From an uncultured Lachnospiraceae bacterium (lineage in GTDB: Bacteria > Bacillota > Clostridia > Lachnospirales > Lachnospiraceae): DNA of 64,000 bases. The stretch is from NCBI GenBank assembly GCA_910585075.1, contig CAJUED010000001.1, positions 1-64,000 of the forward strand. The letters are read 5' to 3'. The position numbers were made by a program, and so were the translations under genes. Below, piece by piece: positions 14,940 through 24,893 of this stretch. Within the stretch, counting starts at the first letter, position 1, and each line of letters begins with the position of its first letter. The notes below the pieces were generated by a model that had not been told where the DNA came from, made no database searches, and worked only from the letters and a program-made list of their open reading frames with translations.

Positions 14940-14959
14940 TGAAATTCTATTTACGTTCT

Positions 14960-16270
14960 CTAACGTCCAATACTGTAATATTCTACTCCCGCTTCCTTCA
15001 TCTCGCCCAACGAATAAAGATTTCTTCCGTCGTATACAAGGGGCGTATGCATTCTTTTCTTAAATTCCTCAGGCGCGGTCGCCTTAATCTCAGGCCATTC
15101 CGTAAAGATAAAGCAGATATTTGCCTTATCCAAAGCTTCTTCCACAGAAGGCACATACTGCATGGTTCCGTTTTCCACCTTTCCTTCCGGGAAAATCGTT
15201 TCGGAACGCTCCACTCCCTTGGGGTCGTAGGCGTACACATCCGCCCCCGCCGCCAGTAAAAGCTTCAAATTATCAATAGAAGGCGCCTCCCGCAGGTCAT
15301 CCGTTCCAGCCTTGAAGGTAAGCCCTAAAACCGCCACCTTCAAACCGTTAAAGGTGATCATCCGCTCCTTTGCCTTCTCAAACAGCCTGGTTTTTTGGGC
15401 TGCATTCACATCCACACAGGCCTCCACCGTCTTTAACTGATAACCGTGCTCCCGGGCCAGATATTTAAGAGCCTTGGTGTCCTTGGGAAAACAGCTCCCC
15501 CCAAATCCAATCCCGGCATTTAAAAACCGGGCGCCAATACGCGCGTCATAGCTCATACCCCTGGCCACATCCGTGATATCCGCTCCAACCAGTTCGCACA
15601 GGTTGGCAATATCGTTCATATAAGAAATCTTAAGAGCCAGGAAATCGTTGCAGGCATACTTAATCATTTCCGCCGAGCGCCGTTTCACGGAAACAATGGG
15701 CAGGTCGAAAGGCGCATAAATCTTTGTAAGCAGTTCCTCCGCCTCCTTGCTCTCCGTTCCAATGATAATCCGGGCGGCGTGGAGCGTATCATGAACCGCC
15801 GTGCCCTGAGCCAAAAATTCAGGATTGGAGGCCACCTCCACCTTCACATCATGAACCAGAAAATCTTTGATAAACTGCTCCACCTTATCATTGGTGCCAA
15901 CCGGAACAGTGGACTTCACCACCACCAGACAATCCTTCTCAATGGTCTCCGCAATCTGTCTGGAGACCGTGGCAATATAGCTTAAATTGGCGCTGCCGTC
16001 CGGCATCTCCGGCGTTCCCACACCAATAAAAATAGCGTCCGCATCTCTGTAAGCACACTTATAATCCGTTGTGAAGTGTAACGTTCCGGCAGCGTTATTT
16101 TTCTGCATCAGCTCCTCAAGCCCTTCCTCATAAATGGGCGAAATCCCCTGACGCATCAGCTCAACCTTCTTTTCATCCACATCCACACAGGTCACGTCGT
16201 AACCCTTTTCCGCAAAGCACACACCTGCCACCAGGCCCACATAGCCTGTTCCTGCCACTGCAATTTTCAT
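14960..16270 (-). CDS. ugd: UDP-glucose 6-dehydrogenase
   Basis: A 436-residue enzyme oxidising UDP-glucose to UDP-glucuronate with two NAD+. Visible are the NAD motif AVAGTGYVGLVAGVCFAEKG, the catalytic Cys in GFGGSCFPKDTKAL, and the C-terminal LGLTFKAGTDDLREAPS. Start at ATG 16270 with GAGGAAAATC upstream; the open frame to 16387 gives 39 residues without family resemblance. The product feeds the 4-epimerase encoded just upstream. The leader (16,290-16,440) holds a hairpin with GTGTC/GACAC. Confidence 0.93.
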   Translation of the reverse strand: MKIAVAGTGYVGLVAGVCFAEKGYDVTCVDVDEKKVELMRQGISPIYEEGLEELMQKNNAAGTLHFTTDYKCAYRDADAIFIGVGTPEMPDGSANLSYIATVSRQIAETIEKDCLVVVKSTVPVGTNDKVEQFIKDFLVHDVKVEVASNPEFLAQGTAVHDTLHAARIIIGTESKEAEELLTKIYAPFDLPIVSVKRRSAEMIKYACNDFLALKISYMNDIANLCELVGADITDVARGMSYDARIGARFLNAGIGFGGSCFPKDTKALKYLAREHGYQLKTVEACVDVNAAQKTRLFEKAKERMITFNGLKVAVLGLTFKAGTDDLREAPSIDNLKLLLAAGADVYAYDPKGVERSETIFPEGKVENGTMQYVPSVEEALDKANICFIFTEWPEIKATAPEEFKKRMHTPLVYDGRNLYSLGEMKEAGVEYYSIGR

Positions 16271-16555
16271 GATTTTCCTCATTTCTGCGCTGCTTTTTGC
16301 GCATAAAAGCAATGTTTGTGCAAGCAGCGCGCAGTCACAAACTTGCCGGGTGAAAAATTTTTCACTCTTTTCCTCATTTCCGCGCACGTTCTCTGCCTAT
16401 AACGAATTTGTGTCAAGTGCGCCCGGACACAAATCCCACGTATGAAAATTTGTTCTTCACACTGTTTGGCGTATTCCTTTTATATCTTTACATTTCAGTA
16501 TTTTCGAAGTTCACAAACCCTGCCAGATATTTCACAACATGCCTTTTTCAATGAT

Positions 16556-17551
16556 TCATTTATAATAATATTCCAAAAACCACTCTGCAAACTTGCCCAG
16601 CCCTTCTTCAATGGTCGTAGACGGCTTAAATCCAAAATCATCCATCAAATCCTGCACGTCCGCATAGGTCTCATACACATCCCCGGGCTGCATGGGAAGA
16701 AACTCCTTCTTTGCTTCCCTTCCCAGACATTTTTCCAGCACAGCAATATAGTCCATCAGATTTTCCGGCTTATTGTTTCCTATATTATAAATCTTATAGG
16801 CCGCTCCATTTTCATCCTTAACCGGCGGGCTTTCCAGAATGCTTTCCACTCCCTTTACAATGTCATCTATATAGGTAAAATCACGACGCATATCCCCATG
16901 ATTATAAATCTCAATGGGCTCGCCTGCCATAATCTTTTTTGCAAACTTAAAATACGCCATATCCGGCCTGCCCATAGGCCCGTACACCGTAAAAAAACGC
17001 AGTCCCGTCAGCGGAATCTGATAAAGCTTACTGTAAGCGTAAGCCATCAGCTCGTTAGACTTCTTGGTAGCTGCATACAAACTTACCGGCCGATCCACCT
17101 TGTCCTCCGTGGAAAAGGGCACCTTCTGATTTCCTCCGTAAACCGAGCTGGAGGAAGCAAACACAAGATGTTCCACCGGATAATTGCGGCACGCCTCCAA
17201 AACATTGAAAAATCCCACAATATTGGAGTTAATGTAAGCATCTGGGTTGTCAATGCTGTACCGCACTCCCGCCTGGGCCGCCAGATTTACCACAACCTGC
17301 GGCTTAAAATCCCTAAATACGGAAAACACCGCATCCTTGTCCCCAAGGTCCGCCTTTACAAAGCGAAAATCCGGATACTCCTTCAAAATGTCCAGCCTGT
17401 CTTCTTTTAGAGAAACCTCATAATAATTATTTAAATTATCAAGCCCGATTACCTTCATTCCTTTTTCCAATAAGGCTTTGGAAAGATAATAACCGATAAA
17501 TCCCGCCCCGCCGGTAACGAGACAGGTTTTTGCTGTAGTTGCATCACTCAT
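16556..17551 (-). CDS. UDP-glucuronate 4-epimerase-like SDR
   Basis: A 331-residue extended SDR. Landmarks are TGGAGFIGYYLSKALLEKG (NAD binding), SSSVYGGNQKVPF with catalytic Ser, the Tyr-x-x-x-Lys in YAATKKSNE, and RFFTVYGPMGRPDMA, a signature shared with UDP-glucuronate 4-epimerases (CapI type). It would turn UDP-glucuronate into UDP-galacturonate and fits the neighbouring UDP-glucose dehydrogenase. Start at 17551 (AGGAAAAGGATTG upstream) rather than 17584, which has no ribosome binding site. The gap to the dehydrogenase is ~285 bp, so a shared transcript is likely but not certain. Confidence 0.88.
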   Translation of the reverse strand: MSDATTAKTCLVTGGAGFIGYYLSKALLEKGMKVIGLDNLNNYYEVSLKEDRLDILKEYPDFRFVKADLGDKDAVFSVFRDFKPQVVVNLAAQAGVRYSIDNPDAYINSNIVGFFNVLEACRNYPVEHLVFASSSSVYGGNQKVPFSTEDKVDRPVSLYAATKKSNELMAYAYSKLYQIPLTGLRFFTVYGPMGRPDMAYFKFAKKIMAGEPIEIYNHGDMRRDFTYIDDIVKGVESILESPPVKDENGAAYKIYNIGNNKPENLMDYIAVLEKCLGREAKKEFLPMQPGDVYETYADVQDLMDDFGFKPSTTIEEGLGKFAEWFLEYYYK

Positions 17552-17710
17552 ATGTTTCAATCCTTTTCCTGTCTTTTCATTCATTTATAGCTGTTTTTTA
17601 CCAGGTCCCCGAACTGTTTTATTATAGCAAAATTTCTACAGATAGTGAATACATAAATAATTCTCTTTTCAACCCGGCCTTCCAACAACCGCCTTCCAAT
17701 ATTTCTTAAT

Positions 17711-17753
17711 AAAAAAATATCGGAGAAAACAAACATTCTTGTCCTCTCCGATA
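17711..17753 (-). terminator. Terminator of the secreted protein gene
   Basis: TATCGGAGA (17718-17726) and TCTCCGATA (17745-17753) form a 9-bp stem followed on the minus strand by seven U residues. It ends the leftward transcript of the secreted protein at 17,807. Confidence 0.85.
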
Positions 17754-17806
17754 CCTTATCATAATATTTCGTATCGCTATATTTCCGTTTCTCTCTTACG
17801 CATGTT

Positions 17807-18787
17807 TTATAGCATTATTTTCTCCGTTACTGTCCCAAATATATATGCCATATATAAAAATCCACAGTATCCATTTTCATCCACAAGTCCGCTTACATCC
17901 GCCCCCGCAGGAATTTCTATTCCAAATCTTTTTCCCTGATACCGGTAATACAGTTTTACCGTTACATCCCTTCTATTGGTAAGTGCATTCAGCACCTTCT
18001 TATCAAAGCTCATCCATCGCTCCGTTTCAACCACTACAGTTTCATTACTCCCGGCCTTTTCAATTTTTTCCGCCGTTTCCTTTAAAAACGTGCTGTAAGC
18101 CGAATTAGGCACCTCCACATAATTTATTGCCGCGCCGCATAGGGTGCACCGGTATGCTAACAGGCTGTCCTGATCAGCCGTCGCCGGTCTTTCCGTATTA
18201 TATTCCAAAATGTGACTGCACGCTTTTCCTTTGGACTTTTCGGAATCACTTCGTGAATTTCCCTGTGAACTGTTCACCCGGTCTCCTGCGTCATTATCTG
18301 CTGTTTCCGTATCCGTATTGCCTGTCTCATCCTCCGTTTCTTCCATGACCTCTGAAACCTCCGGCTTTCCATCTACTATTTTTACCCTATAATAACTTTC
18401 CGAATAAATCTGTGTGGCCTCATTGCCATATATCATGCCGACAGAAGCAAAATAAATGCCCTCCTCTGCCTGATATGTGGCCGTCTCACCGCTTCCCGAA
18501 ACAGCATATGGGAGTTTTTCCCGCATCACAATCGATGACCGACCGGATTCTTCCTTTTTAAAAAGATATAATGTCAGTTCATATCCGCTCTGGTCACTGT
18601 AATTCTCATAACTGCACTGCGCCACAATTCCTGTGTTATCCCCGCTTTCTGCCACCTTTAATTCAGAAATGACCGGCGGCTGCGCTGCCTGTACTTCCGA
18701 CATCGCGAACCCTGTTCCGGTCATCCCCAAAAATCCAATGCTCATCAGCATTGCCAGCCATTTTTTCTTGAAACTTACTTTTTTCAT
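17807..18787 (-). CDS. Secreted protein with shared C-terminal Cys/IPAGADV domain
   Basis: A 326-residue exported protein. The signal peptide is MKKVSFKKKWLAMLMSIGFL..., with a likely cut after VQAA. Residues ~35-135 look like an immunoglobulin/fibronectin-type beta domain (PPVISELKVAESGDNTGIVAQC). A charged, disordered linker (Asp/Glu/Ser, ~140-195) follows. The last ~130 residues (CSH...CTLCG...VPNSAYSTF...IPAGADVSGLVDENGYCGF) recur in the protein at 33,407. The CxH and CxxC pairs may bind zinc. Function unknown; it may sit in or on the cell wall. Monocistronic with its own terminator. Confidence 0.75.
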   Translation of the reverse strand: MKKVSFKKKWLAMLMSIGFLGMTGTGFAMSEVQAAQPPVISELKVAESGDNTGIVAQCSYENYSDQSGYELTLYLFKKEESGRSSIVMREKLPYAVSGSGETATYQAEEGIYFASVGMIYGNEATQIYSESYYRVKIVDGKPEVSEVMEETEDETGNTDTETADNDAGDRVNSSQGNSRSDSEKSKGKACSHILEYNTERPATADQDSLLAYRCTLCGAAINYVEVPNSAYSTFLKETAEKIEKAGSNETVVVETERWMSFDKKVLNALTNRRDVTVKLYYRYQGKRFGIEIPAGADVSGLVDENGYCGFLYMAYIFGTVTEKIML

Positions 18788-18870
18788 CTGTTTGTACCCC
18801 TTTCCTCTTTGTACACGAATGTTAAAATGTTAACAGCTCCGTAAATGAAAGCTGGCTCTTTAATGACAGT

Positions 18871-19131
18871 TCAGTCTTCGGTCTCGTTATTACATTTTTC
18901 TTCATACAGTTCCTCAATGGAAACCCGAAGAACCTGGGCCATGGCCCGCAGTTCAAAGTCTGTCACCGTGCGCTCGTGGCTCTCAATTCTGGAAATGGAT
19001 CCTCTGCAAATATAAATTGCATATACTTCCAATTTTTCTGACAGATCCTTCTGGCTTAATTTTCTTTCCATTCTGTATTTTTTAACCTTTTCGCCAACAA
19101 CATTTTGTGCTTCATCAACTATTCGTGCCAT
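18871..19131 (-). CDS. XRE-family transcriptional regulator
   Basis: An 86-residue helix-turn-helix protein (VGEKVKKYRMERKLSQKDLSEKLEV... CRGSISRIESHERTVTDFELRAMAQVLRVSIEELYEE). Start at ATG 19131, preceded by GGAGAGTACAT; the frame is open to 19203. It lies between the end of the CDP-sugar operon and the secreted protein gene, 83 bp before the latter, and may control it. Target unknown. Confidence 0.8.
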   Translation of the reverse strand: MARIVDEAQNVVGEKVKKYRMERKLSQKDLSEKLEVYAIYICRGSISRIESHERTVTDFELRAMAQVLRVSIEELYEEKCNNETED

Positions 19132-19340
19132 ATGTACTCTCCATGATATAGACACAAACATTTTATTCCACTTTTTTCCTTTTCCTGTCCTGTGACAGGA
19201 CAAGGCGTAATTTTTTTGCCCAATGATAGTAAATTTTTCATGGAATGCTATTATAACTATTCTTTTGTAGGGTGAATTTTACGCTTTGTTTATTGTAGCA
19301 AATGCTGTCCTCCTTCGTATTCCTGCTTATTGTAATAAAA

Positions 19341-19364
19341 TAGGGAACGAAAATTCGTTCCCTA
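19341..19364 (-). terminator. Terminator of the CDP-sugar operon
   Basis: A near-perfect palindrome with 11-bp arms, TAGGGAACGAA (19341-19351) and TTCGTTCCCTA (19354-19364), lies 18 bp after the rfbH stop. It is followed on the minus strand by UUUUAUU. Confidence 0.8.
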
Positions 19365-19382
19365 AGTCAAAAATATTTCAAT

Positions 19383-20711
19383 TTAAAAGTACCGGGTCAA
19401 AACCTTCACCATTTCATCCAGCATTTTTTTCGTCATTCCCGGATATACGCCTATCCAGAATGTGTCGTTCATAATTCGGTCCGTGCAGGCCAGGTCTCCC
19501 ACTACCCGGTACCCCTGTCCTGACTTTCTCATTTCATCAAAGCAGGGCTGCTTTGTGATATTTCCTGCAAAAAGCATTCTGGTCTGTATGCCGTGATCTT
19601 CCAGACACCTTACCACCTTATTTTTCTCCACACCCTCCCGGCAGGTGAGCATGAAGCCAAACCAGCTGGGGTTAGAGCCCGGACAAGCCTCGGGAAGGAT
19701 GAAATATTTTTCCATACCTCTTGCAATAAGCTGCTCCTTCAAATAATCAAAATTTTCCTGACGTCTTTTGGCAAATCCTGATACCTTCTTAAGCTGCGCA
19801 CAGCCGATCGCTGCCTGCAAATCTGTGGCTTTCAAATTGTAGCCAAAATGGGAATAAACATACTTATGGTCATAGCCCACAGGAAGCTCTCCATACTGAC
19901 CGTCAAATCTGTGCCCGCACATATTATCCTGTCCTGAAACGCACACGCAGTCCCGTCCCCAGTCCCTGAAAGACTTTACGCATTTATTCAGCAACGGGTT
20001 GTTGGTGTACACAGCGCCTCCCTCTCCCATAGTCATATGATGGGGCGGATAAAAACTGGAGGTTCCGATATCCCCGATTGTTCCTGTAAAGCATTCCTTC
20101 CCATTCCACCAATAAGTGGAACCAAGCGCGTCACAGTTATCTTCAATCAGCCAGAGATTATGTCTGTCGCAGAAGTCCTTTACCGCCTTTATATCAAAAG
20201 GATTACCCAGCGTATGGGCCGCCATCACCGCCTTGGTTTTGTCGGAAAGCGCCTCCTCCAGCATGGATACATCCATATTATACTGGGGAATTGTCACATC
20301 AATAAATACCGGAACCGCTCCATACTGTACAATCGGCGCCACCGTAGTGGGAAATCCGGCCGCCACGGTAATCACTTCATCCCCCGGCTTCACCGCCCGC
20401 TCTCCCAGTAAAGGAGATGTCAGGGCCATAAATGCCAGAAGATTGGCGGAGGAACCGGAATTGACCAGGGAGCAATATTTCACATCCAGATATTCCGCCA
20501 GCCCTTTTTCAAATTCAGCCGTATATCTGCCTGATGTAAGCCAAAACTCCAATGCGCTGTCCACCAGATTTACCATTTCCTCGCTGTCGTAGACGCGGCT
20601 TGCATAGGGAATCCGCTGCCCTTCCACATACTCTTTTTTTTGATTATGATAAGTGTTACAATAGTCCTTCACCAATTCCAAAATCTGCTCTCGTGCCTGT
20701 TTTTCATCCAT
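19383..20711 (-). CDS. rfbH: CDP-4-keto-6-deoxyglucose 3-dehydratase (E1)
   Basis: A 442-residue enzyme of the DegT fold that removes the C3 hydroxyl of CDP-4-keto-6-deoxyglucose using PMP and a [2Fe-2S] cluster. The usual Schiff-base Lys is replaced by His in PPHHMTMGEGG (~223), the hallmark of E1/RfbH. The cluster ligands are the Cys in DCVCVSGQDNMCGHRF (~250-264). N-terminal NSGSSANLLAFMAL and IEDNCDALGS are as in the family. It needs an electron-transfer reductase (E3/RfbI), which is not in the window. Last gene of the long operon; AGGATAAGATA precedes the ATG. Confidence 0.93.
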   Translation of the reverse strand: MDEKQAREQILELVKDYCNTYHNQKKEYVEGQRIPYASRVYDSEEMVNLVDSALEFWLTSGRYTAEFEKGLAEYLDVKYCSLVNSGSSANLLAFMALTSPLLGERAVKPGDEVITVAAGFPTTVAPIVQYGAVPVFIDVTIPQYNMDVSMLEEALSDKTKAVMAAHTLGNPFDIKAVKDFCDRHNLWLIEDNCDALGSTYWWNGKECFTGTIGDIGTSSFYPPHHMTMGEGGAVYTNNPLLNKCVKSFRDWGRDCVCVSGQDNMCGHRFDGQYGELPVGYDHKYVYSHFGYNLKATDLQAAIGCAQLKKVSGFAKRRQENFDYLKEQLIARGMEKYFILPEACPGSNPSWFGFMLTCREGVEKNKVVRCLEDHGIQTRMLFAGNITKQPCFDEMRKSGQGYRVVGDLACTDRIMNDTFWIGVYPGMTKKMLDEMVKVLTRYF

Positions 20712-20882
20712 TATCTTATCCTCGTCCTTTCTCTTTTCTGTTTAACCGTTCTAACAAATCACTCTGTCACAGCCAAATATAAATATCCCATTGCAAGCTG
20801 ACTTTATGCTCATGCATGTGCAGCATCTGACACATTGCCCACAGGGATAAGTTGCCGCACCTTCCAAATTAATTTTTTCATA

Positions 20883-21977
20883 TCAGGCGCTTCTATACTC
20901 ATAAATCTGTTCTTGCATACATTTTACCAGCTCACCGGCCAGCTTCTTTTCTCCAAGGCCATCCTTGTGACTCAGCCTGAGCCCTTCAAGCTCTATCACC
21001 TTCTCAAGTGCATGCTCCACAGACCACTTGGGGCTCCACCCAAAGCACTCCTTCAGTTTCCCGCAGTTTAGCTTTAGGAAATTGGCCTCGTGGGGGCCGC
21101 CGTCGGAACGGTTCAGCCATCTGATCATCTTCTTTTCCTCTCCCCATTGCCTGTTCCACAGACTGCAGAATGTCTCGGCAAGCTCCCCTGTAGTAATACA
21201 GTTACCGTCATCCGGTCCTACATTATAGGCCCCTGCCAGAGCAGGATTTTCATACTGGGCTTTTGCAATCATCAGATAGGCAAAGAGCGGTTCAAGTACA
21301 TGCTGATAGGGCCGCACGGAATGGGGATTTCTTACGATAATCTGCTCTCCCTTTGCCGCCGCCCTGACGCAGTCCGGTACAATCCGATCCCTGGCAAAGT
21401 CGCCGCCTCCAATTACATTGCCCGCCCTGCAGGTTGATACCGCTATTTTCCGCTCCTTCAAAAAAGCCTGTATATAGCTGTGGGTTACCAGCTCCGAACA
21501 GGATTTGCTGTTGGAATAGGGGTCGTAGCCATCTAAAATATCGGTCTCCACGTAGCCTTTATCCCATTCATTGTTCCTGTATACCTTATCTGTAGTCACA
21601 TTCACCACAGATTTTACCGAGTCCGTAAGCCTTACGCATTCCAACACATTCACCGTTCCCATCACATTAATCTCATAAGTGTCCACCGGATTTTGATAAG
21701 ATTCCCTGACGATAGGCTGGGCAGCCATGTGAATTACAATCTCAGGCTTCTCCCGGGCAAAAACTTCCTTTAAATGGGCCAAATCCCGTACATCACCAAT
21801 GTAAGAAGTCATTCCCTCCTTCATGTTTGTCAGCTCAAATAAGGCCGGGCTTGTAGGCGGTTCTAAAGCATAGCCTGCCACCTTTGCGCCAAAACATTTT
21901 AAAATCTCGCAAAGCCATGTTCCTGTAAAACCTGTATGCCCTGTAATCAATATCCTTTTATCTTTAAAAAAATCCAT
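20883..21977 (-). CDS. rfbG: CDP-glucose 4,6-dehydratase
   Basis: A 364-residue extended SDR that makes CDP-4-keto-6-deoxyglucose from CDP-glucose. It has ILITGHTGFTGTWLCEIL (NAD motif), HMAAQPIVRESYQNP, VVNVTTDKVYRN, and the YxxxK in YDPYSNSKSCSE, as in RfbG. AAAGGAATAAAAA precedes the ATG. It acts between RfbF (far upstream in the same operon) and RfbH. The 171-bp gap to rfbH shows no obvious gene. Confidence 0.93.
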   Translation of the reverse strand: MDFFKDKRILITGHTGFTGTWLCEILKCFGAKVAGYALEPPTSPALFELTNMKEGMTSYIGDVRDLAHLKEVFAREKPEIVIHMAAQPIVRESYQNPVDTYEINVMGTVNVLECVRLTDSVKSVVNVTTDKVYRNNEWDKGYVETDILDGYDPYSNSKSCSELVTHSYIQAFLKERKIAVSTCRAGNVIGGGDFARDRIVPDCVRAAAKGEQIIVRNPHSVRPYQHVLEPLFAYLMIAKAQYENPALAGAYNVGPDDGNCITTGELAETFCSLWNRQWGEEKKMIRWLNRSDGGPHEANFLKLNCGKLKECFGWSPKWSVEHALEKVIELEGLRLSHKDGLGEKKLAGELVKCMQEQIYEYRSA

Positions 21978-21993
21978 TTTTTATTCCTTTCAA

Positions 21994-22953
21994 TTACAAA
22001 ATGTATTTTTGATACCATCCAATGGTCTCCCTGATACCTTCGGAAAAGGAGCGCATAGGATTTTCTTTCAATTCCTCTTTCAGCTCCGCAGGCCACTGTG
22101 AAACATCCGCCTGTAAATACATAACCTGCCTGTCCATATAAGGCCTGCCGCCAATTCCCAGCTCCTCATCACTGCCATCCCGGCCGGATATCTCTCTATA
22201 TATATCATGGATGTATTCCTTTAACAACCGAATATTTCCTGAGCCAACACAATAAGTTGCCCCTGCTTCTCCCCATCTGGCTAATCCCATCAAAGCCCGG
22301 GCCGCATCCCTGCTGTAAAGATAATCCCATTTCTGCATTCCCGCCGTGAACTTCGTCCCGCTCTCCTTTAAAAAGCTGCCAATTGCGGACATAATCAGAG
22401 AACCCTCGCCGTCTCCCGGCCCATATACACTTAAGATTCTTGTCCAAATATGCTTCATTCCAAGCTGTTCGCAGCTTATCCTGCTCATCTGGCCGGCACA
22501 GAGCTTGGCAATCCCATATCCATTTTCCGGAAAGACCGGGGTATCCGGGGAAATCATTCCCTCCACTCTGCCATATTCCGCCTGGGAGCCTGCTCCCACA
22601 AAGCATTCACATCCAAGCCTTTTGGCCAGTTTTACCCCATCAAGGGTATACTGAATATTGCGCAGCTGCAAGTCCATATCACTGCGGGCAGAACCTGTAG
22701 TCCCCTGCCATGCCAAGTGAAAAAAACAGTCATATTTCCCCAAATCCGCAAGTTCTTCCTCGCGGCTGCTAAAATCGGCATATTCCTCCCCATTTAATTC
22801 CAGAATACGTAAGCCCGGCGCCTTGGGCAAACGCATAATCCGATTGGAATTCCTGTGACATATGGCAAGAACCTGTATTTTTTGCTCTAAGGCATACCAA
22901 ATCAGAGCCGTTCCGATTGCGCCTGTAGCGCCTGATATTACAATTTTTTGCAT
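21994..22953 (-). CDS. SDR reductase/epimerase of the CDP-sugar pathway
   Basis: A 319-residue NAD(P)-dependent SDR (IVISGATGAIGTALIWYALEQ; YGIAKLCAGQMSR with the Tyr-x-x-x-Lys). It is similar in outline to the reductases or synthases that finish CDP-3,6-dideoxyhexoses (abequose-, paratose- or yersiniose-type). Encoded 16 bp before rfbG and 38 bp after the TPP enzyme, it probably reduces the 4-keto sugar or its branched product. The exact sugar cannot be told from sequence. Confidence 0.75.
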   Translation of the reverse strand: MQKIVISGATGAIGTALIWYALEQKIQVLAICHRNSNRIMRLPKAPGLRILELNGEEYADFSSREEELADLGKYDCFFHLAWQGTTGSARSDMDLQLRNIQYTLDGVKLAKRLGCECFVGAGSQAEYGRVEGMISPDTPVFPENGYGIAKLCAGQMSRISCEQLGMKHIWTRILSVYGPGDGEGSLIMSAIGSFLKESGTKFTAGMQKWDYLYSRDAARALMGLARWGEAGATYCVGSGNIRLLKEYIHDIYREISGRDGSDEELGIGGRPYMDRQVMYLQADVSQWPAELKEELKENPMRSFSEGIRETIGWYQKYIL

Positions 22954-22991
22954 ACCATATCACTCCGTTTCTCTTGCATCCCGTAATCTTC

Positions 22992-24809
22992 TTACAGCGC
23001 CCTGCATTCCCTGGAAACACTCTCATATTCTTCCTTGTCAAGGAAGGGGAACATATCATCCAACGGAGGAGAAACAATTTTCCCGTCAGGCAATACCTTG
23101 GACGAAAGCTTTGGCTCAAAATTCTGTTCCGGGTCCAAAACAGCCTCAATCAAAACCGGCCCTTCCCTGTGCAGCGCATCCTCCAATTGCTCCGGTGCGC
23201 TCTCCAGATTTTCAATCCGCACATAGGGAATCCCATACGCACATGAAATTTTTTCCATATCCGGAAAGCTCAGTCCGTTCCCGTCGCTGACTCCTACAAG
23301 GGGCTCCCCTTTGAAAAGATTTTGCTGAGTCTGGCGAATAGAATGATAACCGCTATTGTTCAGATATATAATTTTTATGTTAAGGTGGTTGTACACCACT
23401 GTCTGGAGCTCCTGCAGGTTCATCTGGAAGCTGCCGTCACCGTCAATGCAAACCACCTGCCTGCCCTTTCGCGCAACAGCAGCGCCAATTGCGGCAGGAA
23501 AGCCATATCCCATGGCCGCACACCCGGAATTTGTAAACAGCCGCTGCCCTTCCTTTATTTGACACGCCTGAAAGGTCATAACACAGGCGCTTCCGTTTCC
23601 GCAAATCATCACCTCATCCTTAGAGGCCTTCTCAAAAAACACATCCAGAAAGCCATAAGGATTCATAGGGTAATTCTCCTGCTTATGCTCCTGCCTGACT
23701 CCCGGGTATTTCCGGTTCAGCTCCTTTGCCCAGTGAAGCCATTTTTTATGGGCATCCGTAGCGCCGCTGTAATCAGCCGCCGCCATAGAAGCCATCACGT
23801 CTTTCACATTGGCATGTACCGGCAAATCCGGCACCACCGTGGGCTTTTTCAGTTCATTTTCATCAATGTCCACGATAATCTTATAGGCCTCTTTTGCAAA
23901 GTCTTTATAATTGTAACTGACAAGACGAATATTTAAGCGGGATCCCAGAACCAAAAGCAAATCGCAGTTCATCACCAGGAAATTACCGCTTCTGGTACCC
24001 ACCGTCCCCGGTTTTCCACAAAAATAAGGGGAATCCGTGGGCAGCACATCATGTGCATTCCAGGCGGTCACCACGGGAATCTGCAATTTCTCCACCAGCG
24101 CCAGAAATTCTTCCCGGGCATCTCCAAGCCGTATTCCTGTACCTGCAAAGATAAGAGGACGTTTGGCTTTTTGAATCCGTTCTAAAATAAGAGGCGTAAG
24201 CTCCGTATCATACACAGGCAGCTCCCGGGCCTTCACCCCTTCCGCAACAGGATCGAAGCCTGTCAGCTCCTCGGTTTCCACCAGGGCCGCCTGAATATCA
24301 AGCGGAATATCCAGCCACACCGGGCCTCCCCTTCCTATCACCGCCAGATAAAGAGCTTTCTCCAAATGGTAACGGATTTCTGAGGGCTTTGTTATCATTA
24401 CGGCATACTTGGTCATAGATTTTACACTGTCTATAATATTATATTCCTGGTCTCCCAATTGACGAAGGGGTACGTCCGTCGCCCACAGAGTGGTCTCGCG
24501 CTTCACCTGGCCAGACAGGATAAACATGGGAACGGAGTCCACCCATCCCCCCAGCACTCCTGTGATTGCATTGGTTCCCCCGGGACCGCTGGTCACACAT
24601 ACCGCTGCCAGATTTCCCGTCAGCCTTGTATAGCCCTCCGCTGCAATGGCACAGGCCTGCTCGTGATGATTGTAAATACAATGAAGCCCCTTCTTGTGTC
24701 CCAGCGCGTCATTTAAATGCATGGCGCCGCCACCGGTTACCGTAAAAACATCCTCTATGCCCTTTTCCACCAGAAAATTGGCAATATACTGCGCTATCTT
24801 AATCTTCAT
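22992..24809 (-). CDS. TPP-dependent acetolactate-synthase-like enzyme
   Basis: A 605-residue enzyme of the thiamine-diphosphate family. The catalytic Glu lies in YNHHEQACAIAAEGYTRLTG; the TPP/Mg motif is GDGSFQMNLQELQT...NNSG; the FAD/central domain is like IlvB. It ends in SPPLDDMFPFLDKEEY, a tail seen in glycan-locus members rather than in amino-acid biosynthesis. In CDP-yersiniose synthesis a related flavoenzyme (YerE) adds a two-carbon unit from pyruvate to CDP-4-keto-3,6-dideoxyglucose. With rfbFGH and an SDR in the same operon, a branched-chain sugar is a reasonable inference. Confidence 0.82.
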   Translation of the reverse strand: MKIKIAQYIANFLVEKGIEDVFTVTGGGAMHLNDALGHKKGLHCIYNHHEQACAIAAEGYTRLTGNLAAVCVTSGPGGTNAITGVLGGWVDSVPMFILSGQVKRETTLWATDVPLRQLGDQEYNIIDSVKSMTKYAVMITKPSEIRYHLEKALYLAVIGRGGPVWLDIPLDIQAALVETEELTGFDPVAEGVKARELPVYDTELTPLILERIQKAKRPLIFAGTGIRLGDAREEFLALVEKLQIPVVTAWNAHDVLPTDSPYFCGKPGTVGTRSGNFLVMNCDLLLVLGSRLNIRLVSYNYKDFAKEAYKIIVDIDENELKKPTVVPDLPVHANVKDVMASMAAADYSGATDAHKKWLHWAKELNRKYPGVRQEHKQENYPMNPYGFLDVFFEKASKDEVMICGNGSACVMTFQACQIKEGQRLFTNSGCAAMGYGFPAAIGAAVARKGRQVVCIDGDGSFQMNLQELQTVVYNHLNIKIIYLNNSGYHSIRQTQQNLFKGEPLVGVSDGNGLSFPDMEKISCAYGIPYVRIENLESAPEQLEDALHREGPVLIEAVLDPEQNFEPKLSSKVLPDGKIVSPPLDDMFPFLDKEEYESVSRECRAL

Positions 24810-24893
24810 TTCCCCAGCCCACTCCTCTCATTCTATTCGATGATTCATTATTACAAATACCAGACACTGTTTTTGCTTCGGAAATTTTCCCGG

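Noticed and set aside
16442..17410. 322-codon rightward open frame opposite the epimerase gene
   Set aside because: It is the antisense shadow of a well-supported SDR gene; no ribosome binding site or domain.
19383..20711. RfbH first considered as an ordinary DegT aminotransferase
   Set aside because: The Schiff-base Lys is His (PPHHMTMGEGG) and the four-Cys cluster motif is present, which marks the E1 dehydratase.
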